Part shown: positions 34,668 to 42,127 of the stretch, one piece after another
How positions within the stretch are numbered: the first letter of the stretch is position 1
Layout of the letters: each line of letters starts with the position of its first letter
From: Pannonibacter anstelovis
GTDB lineage: Bacteria; Pseudomonadota; Alphaproteobacteria; Rhizobiales; Stappiaceae
Length of the DNA: 64,000 nt
NCBI RefSeq assembly: GCF_036881715.1
Contig: NZ_JBAKBF010000013.1
Span: forward strand, 66,730-130,729
Reading direction: 5' to 3'
Notes under the pieces: model-generated
The model's database searches: none
Told to the model about the DNA's origin: nothing
The model's input: only the letters and a program-made list of their open reading frames with translations
Program-made: the position numbers and the translations under genes

Positions 34668-34898
34668 TCATTTGACGCCCCTGTGCTTTTTGGAACGCGG
34701 CTCGATCCAGTGCCCCGATGGGGTGAGCCCGACATCCTTGAGCAGCCGCTCGTCCAAGTGAGCGATATTCCGCCGCCGTCTGCGGCGCAGGCGCTCCTCG
34801 TGGAGCCAGTTCCCGGTCTGTGCCAGAAGGCTTGCCAGAAATGGCAGAAGCCCTGATGCTGCGGATGCCTTGCGGTCTGACGTGCCATTTCCATTCAT
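34668..34898 (-). CDS. DUF1127 (YjiS-like) small protein
   Basis: A 76-residue protein with the DUF1127 signature: an Arg-rich stretch (ERLRRRRRRN) followed by LDERLLKDVGL, preceded by a short Ala/Leu segment. Members are small, often strongly expressed proteins; in Agrobacterium and Rhodobacter relatives affect RNA turnover or phosphate and carbon regulation. The ATG at 34898 follows a very good GGAGG site. It is divergent from the WYL regulator with 142 bp between starts, so the regulator may control it. Confidence 0.85.
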   Translation of the reverse strand: MNGNGTSDRKASAASGLLPFLASLLAQTGNWLHEERLRRRRRRNIAHLDERLLKDVGLTPSGHWIEPRSKKHRGVK

Positions 34899-35040
34899 GA
34901 TCCTGCCTCCTTTCAAGCCCCTCCTGCAGGGCCCGTAAAAAGAAGGATGCCAGCCCAATCCTGACAGCTGCGAGTCAGGTTTGATCCTGTTATGTTCTCA
35001 TTCTGATTCTTTTTTGTTTCCTGAGAACCGGCAGGCCCCG

Positions 35041-36042
35041 ATGAACCCGATCGAACGCGCCCTGGGCATCCTCTTGCTGCTTGGCAGCGGCAAGCTGGTG
35101 ACGGCAACGGCTCTGTCCGAGCGGTTTCAGGTGTCGCTGCGCACCATCTACCGGGATGTGGACCGGCTGATTGCTCTGGGTGTTCCGGTAGAGGCCGAGC
35201 GCGGGGCGGAAGGCGGATACCGGCTTGCAAAAGGTTATATACAGCCCCCTGTTGCCCTGACGCGCCGCGAGACAGCAGCGCTGCTGATCGTGCTCTCAGT
35301 GGCGCGCGGCCTGCGCACCACACCATTGGCCGCCGATCTGGAGACGGCGGAGCGTAAGCTCATCGCCTCCCTGCCCCGCCCGGCGCAGGAGCTGCTGACC
35401 AACGGCGAGCGAATCGTCGGTGTTGAACCGCTGCCGCCGGACATCTTTCATGATTCGCCCTCGATCGAGCCGAATGCAGGCTGGCAGGAAGCGCTGGACC
35501 GGTTCATGGAAGGGCTTCTGGAAGGCCGGCGCGTGCGCTTCGAGCACCGTAACCCGAGCCGGCAGGAGCCACGGGCCCATGAGGTGGAGCCGCTGGGCGT
35601 CATCTTTGACCGGGACCTGTGGTATCTGGCTGGGCGCTCAGTCGAGGCAGATGACCTCAGGATCTACCGGGCCGACCGTATCTTGAACATGGAGGTGAGT
35701 GGCCTGCGCTTCCGCCCACCCAAGGAATTCTCCGTACAGGCGCTGTTGAATGGCGCATGGCTGTCACGCGCCGTGCGGCGCTGGCAGTCGGAAGACCCGC
35801 ATGGCGTCATACTGGTAAATGAGGAACAGGCCCGCACACTTGCGCGCGACTGGTACTACCGCCACGCGGTCTTTTCACCGGCGGGAAATGGCAAGGTGAG
35901 AATCACCCTGACGGACACAACGCAGGCCCGGCTGTTCCCGCTGCTGCGCTGGCTGGGCCCGGGCGCCGAGCTCATTGAGCCCAGCGCCCTCCGGCCTCTT
36001 TTCGCGGCGGAACTCGCCGCGATGTCCGCGGCCCATCAGTGA
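35041..36042 (+). CDS. WYL-domain transcriptional regulator (YafY/DeoR-type HTH)
   Basis: A 333-residue regulator: N-terminal HTH_11 (ERALGILLLLGSGKLVTATALSERF, then VSLRTIYRDVDRL as recognition helix), a linker, then a WYL domain (VRFEHRNPSRQEPRAHEVEPLGVIFDRDLWYLAGR, where the namesake motif is WYL) and a WCX-like C-terminal part. WYL domains bind nucleic acid or nucleotide ligands, and the family includes DNA-damage and phage-defence regulators. The ATG at 35041 gives the normal start MNPIERAL. It is divergent from the DUF1127 gene; no defence genes lie beside it. Confidence 0.88.
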   Translation: MNPIERALGILLLLGSGKLVTATALSERFQVSLRTIYRDVDRLIALGVPVEAERGAEGGYRLAKGYIQPPVALTRRETAALLIVLSVARGLRTTPLAADLETAERKLIASLPRPAQELLTNGERIVGVEPLPPDIFHDSPSIEPNAGWQEALDRFMEGLLEGRRVRFEHRNPSRQEPRAHEVEPLGVIFDRDLWYLAGRSVEADDLRIYRADRILNMEVSGLRFRPPKEFSVQALLNGAWLSRAVRRWQSEDPHGVILVNEEQARTLARDWYYRHAVFSPAGNGKVRITLTDTTQARLFPLLRWLGPGAELIEPSALRPLFAAELAAMSAAHQ

Positions 36043-36083
36043 TGAGCGGCGGCTTCCTCCCAGAAGATGTTTGCCCGGCAGGC

Positions 36084-36377
36084 TCAGCAGCCGGATTCAG
36101 CGCGGATGAGCATCGCGACCGCATGGATGCGGTTCTTGGCGCGCATGCGCCGGACGGCAGCGGCAATGTGCGTCTTGACCGTGGCGACGCTGATATCAAG
36201 GCGGTGGGCGATCTGCTTGTTGATGAGACCGTCGGCCAGCATCCGCATCACGTCCTTCTGGCGCTCGGTCAGGAGGGCCACCCGCTCCTGCGAAACCGTC
36301 AACCCGGCAACAGGCATCGGCATCACCGGATGCAGTTCGACCGGGTGGTGCCAGCTCTCCACGACTTGATCCAGCAT
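36084..36377 (-). CDS. Orphan LuxR-type HTH regulator
   Basis: A 97-residue protein: about 35 residues without a recognisable domain and then a complete LuxR/GerE HTH (LTERQKDVMRMLADGLINKQIAHRLDISVATVKTHIAAAVRRM), with the family-typical VKTHI recognition helix. It has no receiver, so it is not a two-component regulator, and no autoinducer domain. The ATG at 36377 follows AAAGGGAGCG. It is divergent from the ScfR gene; 161 bp separate the starts, so cross-regulation is possible. Confidence 0.85.
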   Translation of the reverse strand: MLDQVVESWHHPVELHPVMPMPVAGLTVSQERVALLTERQKDVMRMLADGLINKQIAHRLDISVATVKTHIAAAVRRMRAKNRIHAVAMLIRAESGC

Positions 36378-36538
36378 GTTCGCTCCCTTTCGTTTCAGAC
36401 CCGTCCGGCGGCGCCTCCCAGGCAGCCACCTCCTCCCGGGCCTTTGTGATGAAGGGACCATAGCCATTTGGCGGGCCTTCTGCGATATGCAAAAGTGTGT
36501 TATGTTAAACTGTAAAATCTTCGCAATTTGAGAAACTG

Positions 36539-37975
36539 ATGGCCAGAAAGCTTTTTGCCGGACACGTGTTGCGCAAGCTTCGCGAACGGGCAGGTCTCAC
36601 GCAGGTGGCCTTCGCCAGCCGGCTGGATCTGTCGCCTTCCTATGTCAACCAGCTGGAGAGCAACATCCGCCCGGTTTCCGCCTCCGTGCTGATCGCTGTC
36701 AGCCGCGAGTTCGGCGCCGATCTTGCCAGTTTCGAGGCAAGCGACCTTGACCGGCTGGTGGCCGACCTTGGCGAGGCGCTGGCAGACACCCGCTTTCATG
36801 ACGGCAGCGTCGGGTTGCAGGACCTGAAGAGCGTCGCCACCCACACGCCGGACTTCGCCCGCGCCTTTCTGGATCTCTACGGCACCCTCCGGCGCATGAG
36901 CGAACAGCAGGCCTCGCTGGACGATGCCATCGATGCTCACGGGGAAAGCAGCGGCCGCGCCCCGCGCATGACGCCGCCCTATGATCAGGTACGCGACCAT
37001 TTCCACTACATCGACAACTACGTCGATGCGCTGGATGTGAGCGCTGAGGAACTGGCCAGCAAGCTGGGACTCGCCTGGACGCCGGACCGCTTCGGCCGGC
37101 TCAGCGCCTGGCTGCGGGACACCCACGGCGTGCGGGTGGACATCACCGAACGGCAGGCCGCAGATGGTGCCATTGTCGCCTTCGATGCCAGAGCGAAGCT
37201 CGTCACCCTCGACCGGGGCTTGCCGCGCCCGGCCATGGAATTCCAGCTCGGCTGTATCGTCGCGGACCTGACGGCGGAAAAGCTCATTTCCAGTCATGTG
37301 GAGAAGGCCGGTTTCTCGACGCTGGCGGCACGGGAAATCTGCCGCCTCGCCTTGCGCAACTATTTCGCGGGTGCCCTGCTGCTGCCTTACGGCGCCTTCC
37401 TGTCCCTCGCCAAATCCTACCGGCACGACCTCGACCGGCTGATGGTGACGACAGGGGCAAGCCTTGAACAGATCTGCCACCGGCTTTCCAGTCTGCAGCG
37501 GTCAGGCGAAAAGGGCGTGCCCTTCTATTTTCTGAAAGTGGACCGGGCCGGCAATGTCATCAAGCGGCACAGCGCCACCCGTTTCCAGTTTGCCCGCTAC
37601 GGCGGCTCCTGCCCGGTGTGGAATGTGCATGAGGCCTTCGAGCTGAACGAGAGCCGCGTCTCGGCGCAGGTGGGCGAGATGCCGGATGGCACGCAATATC
37701 TCTGCCTGGCCCGCAGCATCTCCAAGCCAGCCACCCGCTTCGGCGAGCGCGAGCGGCGCTATGCCCTCGGCCTTGGCTGCGAGCTGAAATATGCGGATAT
37801 GCTTGTCTATGGCGACGAGCTGGGCCTGACCGACCGGGTCAATCCGGCCCGGATCGGCATCAACTGCCGCATCTGCCCGCGCGCCAGCTGCCCGGAGCGG
37901 GCCTTCCCCGCTCTCGACAAGGAGATCCAGGTGGAACGGGACTCGCGCGGTATCGTGCCGTTTTCATTGCGGTGA
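36539..37975 (+). CDS. XRE-family ScfR-type regulator (short-chain fatty acid metabolism)
   Basis: A 478-residue regulator of the ScfR group (RamB/PrpR-type), which senses acyl-CoA and controls glyoxylate or methylcitrate genes. Domain order: HTH_3 (about 5-60; LRERAGLTQVAFASRLDLSPSYVNQLESNIRPVS), a middle region with an IrrE-like fold (DITERQAADGAIVAFDAR...ARPAMEFQ, without the HExxH zinc motif) and a DUF2083 C-terminus with the Cys cluster CRICPRASC. The upstream DNA (36481-36538) is AT-rich and holds GCAATTTGAGAAAC-type sequence; no clear ribosome site precedes the ATG. Target genes are not in the window. Confidence 0.88.
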   Translation: MARKLFAGHVLRKLRERAGLTQVAFASRLDLSPSYVNQLESNIRPVSASVLIAVSREFGADLASFEASDLDRLVADLGEALADTRFHDGSVGLQDLKSVATHTPDFARAFLDLYGTLRRMSEQQASLDDAIDAHGESSGRAPRMTPPYDQVRDHFHYIDNYVDALDVSAEELASKLGLAWTPDRFGRLSAWLRDTHGVRVDITERQAADGAIVAFDARAKLVTLDRGLPRPAMEFQLGCIVADLTAEKLISSHVEKAGFSTLAAREICRLALRNYFAGALLLPYGAFLSLAKSYRHDLDRLMVTTGASLEQICHRLSSLQRSGEKGVPFYFLKVDRAGNVIKRHSATRFQFARYGGSCPVWNVHEAFELNESRVSAQVGEMPDGTQYLCLARSISKPATRFGERERRYALGLGCELKYADMLVYGDELGLTDRVNPARIGINCRICPRASCPERAFPALDKEIQVERDSRGIVPFSLR

Positions 37976-38305
37976 AGCGGGAGGAGAGGCGAAAGGCCGG
38001 TACTGTGGAGCACACACTAGCAGCAGGCACCGTGTCACCCGGCGAAGCGGAGCCCGAGCCGGGGTCTGTCACCGATGTTTTATCCCGCCGGAATTGCGGA
38101 CGGGATAACCTGATCGTCAGGCGGCACGTCCCTCACAGGTCCCGGCACGGAGGCCGGGACGGCGTGGACATCTTGTCTGTTTCCAGAGGCAATCAAGGCC
38201 GTTAGCCCAACATAGGGAAGCAGTACAGCTCCTCCTCCGCACCGCCCCGGCCTTGCGCCGGGGCCTGTAAGGGCCCTGCGGCCTCTCCATTATTAGCTTG
38301 AAGCC
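37976..38305. other. Intergenic region with two strong hairpins, no gene seen
   Basis: No convincing coding frame is present in these 330 bp. Two dyads are visible: GTCCCGGC (38139-38146) with GCCGGGAC (38153-38160), and GCCCCGG (38244-38250) with CCGGGGC (38258-38264). Neither has a T-run; they lie between the convergent ScfR and GntR genes, so they may end both transcripts or belong to a repeat family. Confidence 0.6.
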
Positions 38306-39013
38306 TCAAGACTCCCCCGTCTCATGGGCGAAATATTTCATGTGACCGGCGCGGATGCGTTCCAGCTGATGGCGGATGCGGGCCAGATGGCTGCGCATCA
38401 AGGCGGTGGCGGCATCCGCATCGCGCTGGCGGATCGCCTCCAGCAGCTTGCAGTGATCGTCGAAGGCATCCTGTGAGGCAAAGGCGAGCGACAGAAACCG
38501 CACCCGGTCCATATGAGCCTTGTTCTCGCGGATCATCTCCCAGGCATGGGCGTGACCGGAGCGTTCACAGATCTCCTTGTGGAAGAGATCGTCCAGAGCA
38601 TGGAAATCCAGCGGCCGCCGGCCAGTGACGGCTTCGCGCTGCTGTTCAATGATATCTGCAAGCGCCTGGTGGTCCGCCTCTGTCAGCTGGGCGCAGGCAA
38701 CACGCACGGTTTCCGCCTCAATGGCGGTGCGGATGAACTGGGCCTGGAAGACGGCGCGCTCGGAAATCACAGACACGGATGTGGCCCGCTGCGGCCGGAT
38801 GTGCAGGAAACCGAGCTTGGACAAACGGTAGAAGGCATCGCGCACAGGCTGGCGGGAAACGCCCATCGCCTTGGCTACGTCAATCTCCGAAATCTTGGCT
38901 CCCGGTGGCAGCTCAAGTGACAGGATCTGCCGGTGCAGCTGTTCAAAGACCGCATCGGCAACGAGTGGCCTTCCGACGGGCTCAAGCGCTCGCAGGTGAA
39001 GCGAATCCGGCAT
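38306..39013 (-). CDS. GntR-family (FadR/FCD subfamily) regulator of the hexuronate operon
   Basis: A 235-residue repressor: an N-terminal winged HTH (ADAVFEQLHRQILSLELPPGAKISEIDVAKAMGVSRQPVRDAFYRLSKLGFL) and a C-terminal helical FCD ligand domain with His/Asp metal-binding residues (DDLFHKEI, DDHCKLLEAI). The ATG at 39013 follows GGGAGGAC; a start at 39049 is less likely. It is divergent from uxaC with 104 bp between starts, where a promoter and an inverted repeat sit, so it most likely represses the operon and responds to a uronate intermediate such as tagaturonate, fructuronate or KDG (inference by analogy with ExuR/UxuR). Confidence 0.9.
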   Translation of the reverse strand: MPDSLHLRALEPVGRPLVADAVFEQLHRQILSLELPPGAKISEIDVAKAMGVSRQPVRDAFYRLSKLGFLHIRPQRATSVSVISERAVFQAQFIRTAIEAETVRVACAQLTEADHQALADIIEQQREAVTGRRPLDFHALDDLFHKEICERSGHAHAWEMIRENKAHMDRVRFLSLAFASQDAFDDHCKLLEAIRQRDADAATALMRSHLARIRHQLERIRAGHMKYFAHETGES

Positions 39014-39025
39014 TTTGTCCTCCCA

Positions 39026-39054
39026 TTGACTCCTTTTGGATACTAGCATATTAG
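39026..39054 (+). promoter_or_regulatory. Predicted sigma-70 promoter of the hexuronate operon
   Basis: TTGACT (39026-39031) and TATTAG (39049-39054) are spaced by 17 bp on the plus strand, 64 bp before the uxaC GTG start. The -10 overlaps the inverted repeat at 39051-39068. Confidence 0.6.
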
Positions 39055-39068
39055 CTGAAATACGCTAA
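39051..39068. promoter_or_regulatory. Candidate GntR operator
   Basis: TTAGC (39051-39055) and GCTAA (39064-39068) form a perfect dyad with an 8-bp spacer, covering the -10 and the likely start of transcription of uxaC. A related TAGCATATTAGC element lies just before it. Confidence 0.5.
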
Positions 39069-39117
39069 GAAAAGAGCCGTTCTCCGGCTTATGTCATTAC
39101 TCGGGAGGAGAGCAAGC

Positions 39118-40527
39118 GTGGCGCTGCTGGATTCTGACAGATTGTTCCCCGTTGAACCCGGTGTTCGCAGCATTGCGCGCGGCCTTTACGAAGGCGTGAA
39201 GGATCTGCCGATCATCAGCCCGCATGGCCACACGGACCCGCGCTGGTTTGCCGAAAACAATCCGTTCCCGGACCCGGCCCAGCTCTTCGTCACTCCGGAC
39301 CACTACGTCTTCCGCATGCTCTGCTCGCAGGGCATCAAGCTGGAAAGCCTCGGCGTGCCACGCGCTGACGGCGGCTGGACCGAGACTGATGGCCGCAAGA
39401 TCTGGAAGATCTTTGCCACCAACTATCACCTGTTCCGCGCCACTCCGTCGCGCATGTGGCTGGATCATGCGTTCCAGGACGTGTTCGGCGTGACCAAGCG
39501 CCTGTCGGCCGAAACGGCGGACGAGATCTATGACCAGATCGCTGATTGCCTGCAGCGCCCCGAGTTCCGCCCCCGCGCCCTGTTCGAGCGCTTCGGCATC
39601 GAGGTGATCGCCACTACGGAAGGCGCACTGGACGACCTGAAGTGGCACCGCATGATCCGCGAAAGCGGCTGGAAGGGCCGTGTCGTCACCGCCTACCGCC
39701 CCGATCAGGCTGTTGACCCGGAGTATGCCGGTTTCACCGAGACCGTAGAGAAGCTGGGCGAGCTGTGCGGCACCGATGCCACCACGTGGTCCGGCTATCT
39801 GGAAGCGCACCGCATCCGCCGCGCCTATTTCAAGGAGCAGGGCGGCGCCACCTCGAGCGATCATGGCCATGCCACCGCACGCACCGAGAATCTGAGCGAA
39901 GCGGAAGCCGCTCATCTTTTCGACAAGGCGCTGCGCGGCGCATGCACTGCAGAGGAGGCAGATGCCTTCCGCGGCCAGATGCTGACCGAAATGGCCCGCA
40001 TGAGCATTGACGATGGACTCGTCATGCAGATCCACTGCGGCAGCTCGCGCAACCATTCCGGCCCGGTGTTGAACAGCTTCGGCCGCGACAAGGGCTTCGA
40101 TATTCCGAGCCGCACCGATTACGTGCGCTCGCTCAAGCCGCTGCTTGATGCGGTCGGCATGCGGGACGATGTGTCCATCATCGCCTTCACGCTGGATGAA
40201 ACCACCTACTCGCGCGAGCTTGCACCGCTCGCCGGCGTTTACCCGGCCCTGAAGCTGGGCCCCGCCTGGTGGTTCTTCGACAGCCCGGAAGGCATGATGC
40301 GCTACCGCCAGCAGGTTACGGAAACAGCGGGCTTCTACAATACCGTCGGCTTCAACGACGACACCCGTGCCTTCTGTTCCATCCCCGCCCGCCACGATGT
40401 GGCCCGGCGCGTGGATTGCGCTTACCTCGCCCATCTGGTCGCCACAGGGCGGCTGGACCAGGACGAGGCGGGAGAGGTCGCCTATGACCTGTCCTACAGG
40501 CTTGCCAAGCAAGCCTACCGGCTCTGA
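39118..40527 (+). CDS. uxaC: Glucuronate / galacturonate isomerase
   Basis: Converts D-galacturonate to tagaturonate and D-glucuronate to fructuronate, the first step of hexuronate use. From the GTG at 39118 it has 469 residues, almost the same as E. coli UxaC; GGGAGGAGAG lies just before this GTG, whereas the ATG at 39091 has no ribosome site. Family features: ISPHGHTDPRWFA (metal His residues of the amidohydrolase-like barrel), the central RESGWKGRVVTAYRPDQAVDPEY region, MQIHCGSSRNHS and a C-terminal GFNDDTRAFCSIPARHDVARR. First gene of the operon with the TRAP transporter. Confidence 0.95.
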   Translation: MALLDSDRLFPVEPGVRSIARGLYEGVKDLPIISPHGHTDPRWFAENNPFPDPAQLFVTPDHYVFRMLCSQGIKLESLGVPRADGGWTETDGRKIWKIFATNYHLFRATPSRMWLDHAFQDVFGVTKRLSAETADEIYDQIADCLQRPEFRPRALFERFGIEVIATTEGALDDLKWHRMIRESGWKGRVVTAYRPDQAVDPEYAGFTETVEKLGELCGTDATTWSGYLEAHRIRRAYFKEQGGATSSDHGHATARTENLSEAEAAHLFDKALRGACTAEEADAFRGQMLTEMARMSIDDGLVMQIHCGSSRNHSGPVLNSFGRDKGFDIPSRTDYVRSLKPLLDAVGMRDDVSIIAFTLDETTYSRELAPLAGVYPALKLGPAWWFFDSPEGMMRYRQQVTETAGFYNTVGFNDDTRAFCSIPARHDVARRVDCAYLAHLVATGRLDQDEAGEVAYDLSYRLAKQAYRL

Positions 40528-40557
40528 GGAGGGCCGTTCACTTGGGAGGAGAACCAA

Positions 40558-41538
40558 ATGACATTCATGAAGATTGCGAAGACCGCACTGCTGGCAAGTG
40601 TGATGATGACCGGGGCTGCAACGGCCTGCGAGACAACGCTCCGGTCATCTGATACCCATCCGGACGGATACCCGACCGTTGAGGCCGTCAAGGCCATGGG
40701 TAAGCTGCTTGAGGAGCGCACCGGCGGCAAACTCTGCGTTGAAGTGTTCCATTCCGCCCAGCTTGGCCAGGAAAAGGACACCATCGAGCAGACGAAGTTC
40801 GGCGTCATCGACATGAACCGCGTCTCGATGGGCCCCTTCAACAACCTTGTTGAAGAAACCAAGGTCGTGTCCCTGCCCTATATCTTCCGCTCGACCGGTC
40901 ACATGCACAAGGTGATGGACGGCCCGATCGGGGAAGAGATCCTCAAGGCTTTCGAGCCGCATGGCTATGTCGGTCTCGCCTTCTACGACGGCGGCTCGCG
41001 CAGCTTCTATAATGCCAAGAAGCCAGTCGAGAGCATCGACGACCTGAAGGGCATGAAGGTCCGTGTCATGCAGTCGGACATCTTCGTCGACATGATGTCT
41101 GCCCTTGGCGCCAACGCGACCCCGATGCCCTATGGCGAGGTCTATTCCTCGATCCAGACCGGCGTCATCGACGGGGCAGAGAACAACTGGCCGTCCTATG
41201 AATCCTCAGGCCATTTCGAGGTCGCAGGCTACTACACTCTGGATGAGCATCTGATCGTTCCGGAAGTTCTGGTGATGTCCAAGGCATCCTGGGACAAGCT
41301 CAGCGCCGAAGATCAGGCCGCCGTCCGTCAGGCCGCCAAGGACTCCGTACCGCTGATGCGCGAGATGTGGGCTGCCCGTGAAAAGGCCTCCGAGGAAAAG
41401 GTGCGCGCCGCTGGCGCCAAGATCATCACGGACATCGACAAGCAGCCCTTCATCGACGCGATGAAGCCGGTCTACGAGAAGCACGTGACGTCCGACAAGC
41501 TGAAGGATCTGGTCGCCCGCATTCAGGCAACCGAGTGA
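40558..41538 (+). CDS. TRAP transporter substrate-binding protein (DctP family), probable uronate binding
   Basis: A 326-residue periplasmic receptor. Signal peptide at about residues 1-23 (KTALLASVMMTGAATAC, cleaved near ATA). The DctP fold shows HPDGYPTVEAVKAMGKLLEERTGGKLCVEVFHSAQLG, the helix KFGVIDMNRVSMGP and the highly conserved LKGMKVRVMQSDIF with the Arg that binds the substrate carboxylate, then PYGEVYSSIQTGVIDGAENN. Its place between uxaC and kdu genes indicates binding of galacturonate, glucuronate or unsaturated oligogalacturonate; binding was not tested. A strong terminator hairpin follows the stop. Confidence 0.9.
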   Translation: MTFMKIAKTALLASVMMTGAATACETTLRSSDTHPDGYPTVEAVKAMGKLLEERTGGKLCVEVFHSAQLGQEKDTIEQTKFGVIDMNRVSMGPFNNLVEETKVVSLPYIFRSTGHMHKVMDGPIGEEILKAFEPHGYVGLAFYDGGSRSFYNAKKPVESIDDLKGMKVRVMQSDIFVDMMSALGANATPMPYGEVYSSIQTGVIDGAENNWPSYESSGHFEVAGYYTLDEHLIVPEVLVMSKASWDKLSAEDQAAVRQAAKDSVPLMREMWAAREKASEEKVRAAGAKIITDIDKQPFIDAMKPVYEKHVTSDKLKDLVARIQATE

Positions 41539-41551
41539 TGTGAAGCCCGAA

Positions 41552-41587
41552 CCCGTGCCGCACCCTGCGGCACGGGCCTTCTTTTTG
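41552..41587 (+). terminator. Intra-operon terminator/attenuator after the TRAP binding protein
   Basis: CCCGTGCCGC (41552-41561) pairs with GCGGCACGGG (41567-41576) with a 5-nt loop, followed by CCTTCTTTTTG. It lies between the binding-protein gene and the permease genes and would give more of the receptor than the permeases. Confidence 0.8.
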
Positions 41588-41601
41588 CGTGGAGACGTCA
41601 G

Positions 41602-42126
41602 GTGCAGGACACCATGAAATCAATCGCGCAGGCATTGGGCCTCATCGCTCGCCTCGCTCTCTGGCTGGCTGGCGCCGGTCTCGTCCTGATGACCGCCATC
41701 ATTTCGGCTCAGGTATTCTTCCGTTACATTCTGAACGACAGCCTCATCTGGAGCGAACCGCTCGCCGTCATTCTCATGGGCTGGTTCATCTTCTTTGGAG
41801 CGGCGGTCGGCATCCGCGAGGGCTATCACCTCAGCTTCGATGTGCTGCTTTATGTCATCCCGGAAAAAGTCAAGCTGGCGCTCTACACCGTATCGGATGC
41901 ACTGGTCGCCCTCTTCGGGGCTGGCATGTTCTGGTACGGGCTGCAGCTTGCTCTGTCTGCATGGGATGTGAAACTGCCCTCGCTGGGCATTTCAGGAGCC
42001 TATGACTTCATGCCGCTGGTCGGCGGCGGCGTCCTCGTCTTCCTGTTCTCGCTTGAGCGCATCGCGCGCCGTGCAGCAGGCCTGCCAACCTCACGCTTCG
42101 GCGAAACCGACATGCAGGAGGCGTGA
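41602..42126 (+). CDS. TRAP transporter small permease (DctQ)
   Basis: A protein of up to 174 residues with four hydrophobic helices, the DctQ topology. Features: LALWLAGAGLVLMTAIISAQVFFRYILNDSLIWSEPLAV, then WFIFFGAAVGIREGYHLSFDVLL, as in the family. It forms the inner-membrane complex with DctM. Start either the GTG at 41602 or the ATG at 41614; no clear ribosome site decides it. It overlaps nothing and is followed 1 nt later by the large permease. Confidence 0.88.
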   Translation: MQDTMKSIAQALGLIARLALWLAGAGLVLMTAIISAQVFFRYILNDSLIWSEPLAVILMGWFIFFGAAVGIREGYHLSFDVLLYVIPEKVKLALYTVSDALVALFGAGMFWYGLQLALSAWDVKLPSLGISGAYDFMPLVGGGVLVFLFSLERIARRAAGLPTSRFGETDMQEA

Positions 42127-42127
42127 G

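Noticed and set aside
34981..36377. Defence island around the WYL regulator
   Set aside because: No restriction, abortive-infection or nuclease gene lies beside it; its neighbours are a DUF1127 gene and an orphan LuxR regulator.
36084..36377. Two-component response regulator
   Set aside because: Only about 35 residues precede the HTH, so no receiver domain fits, and no sensor kinase is adjacent.
39097..40557. 486-codon open frame opposite uxaC
   Set aside because: Antisense shadow of a gene with full-length match to UxaC.
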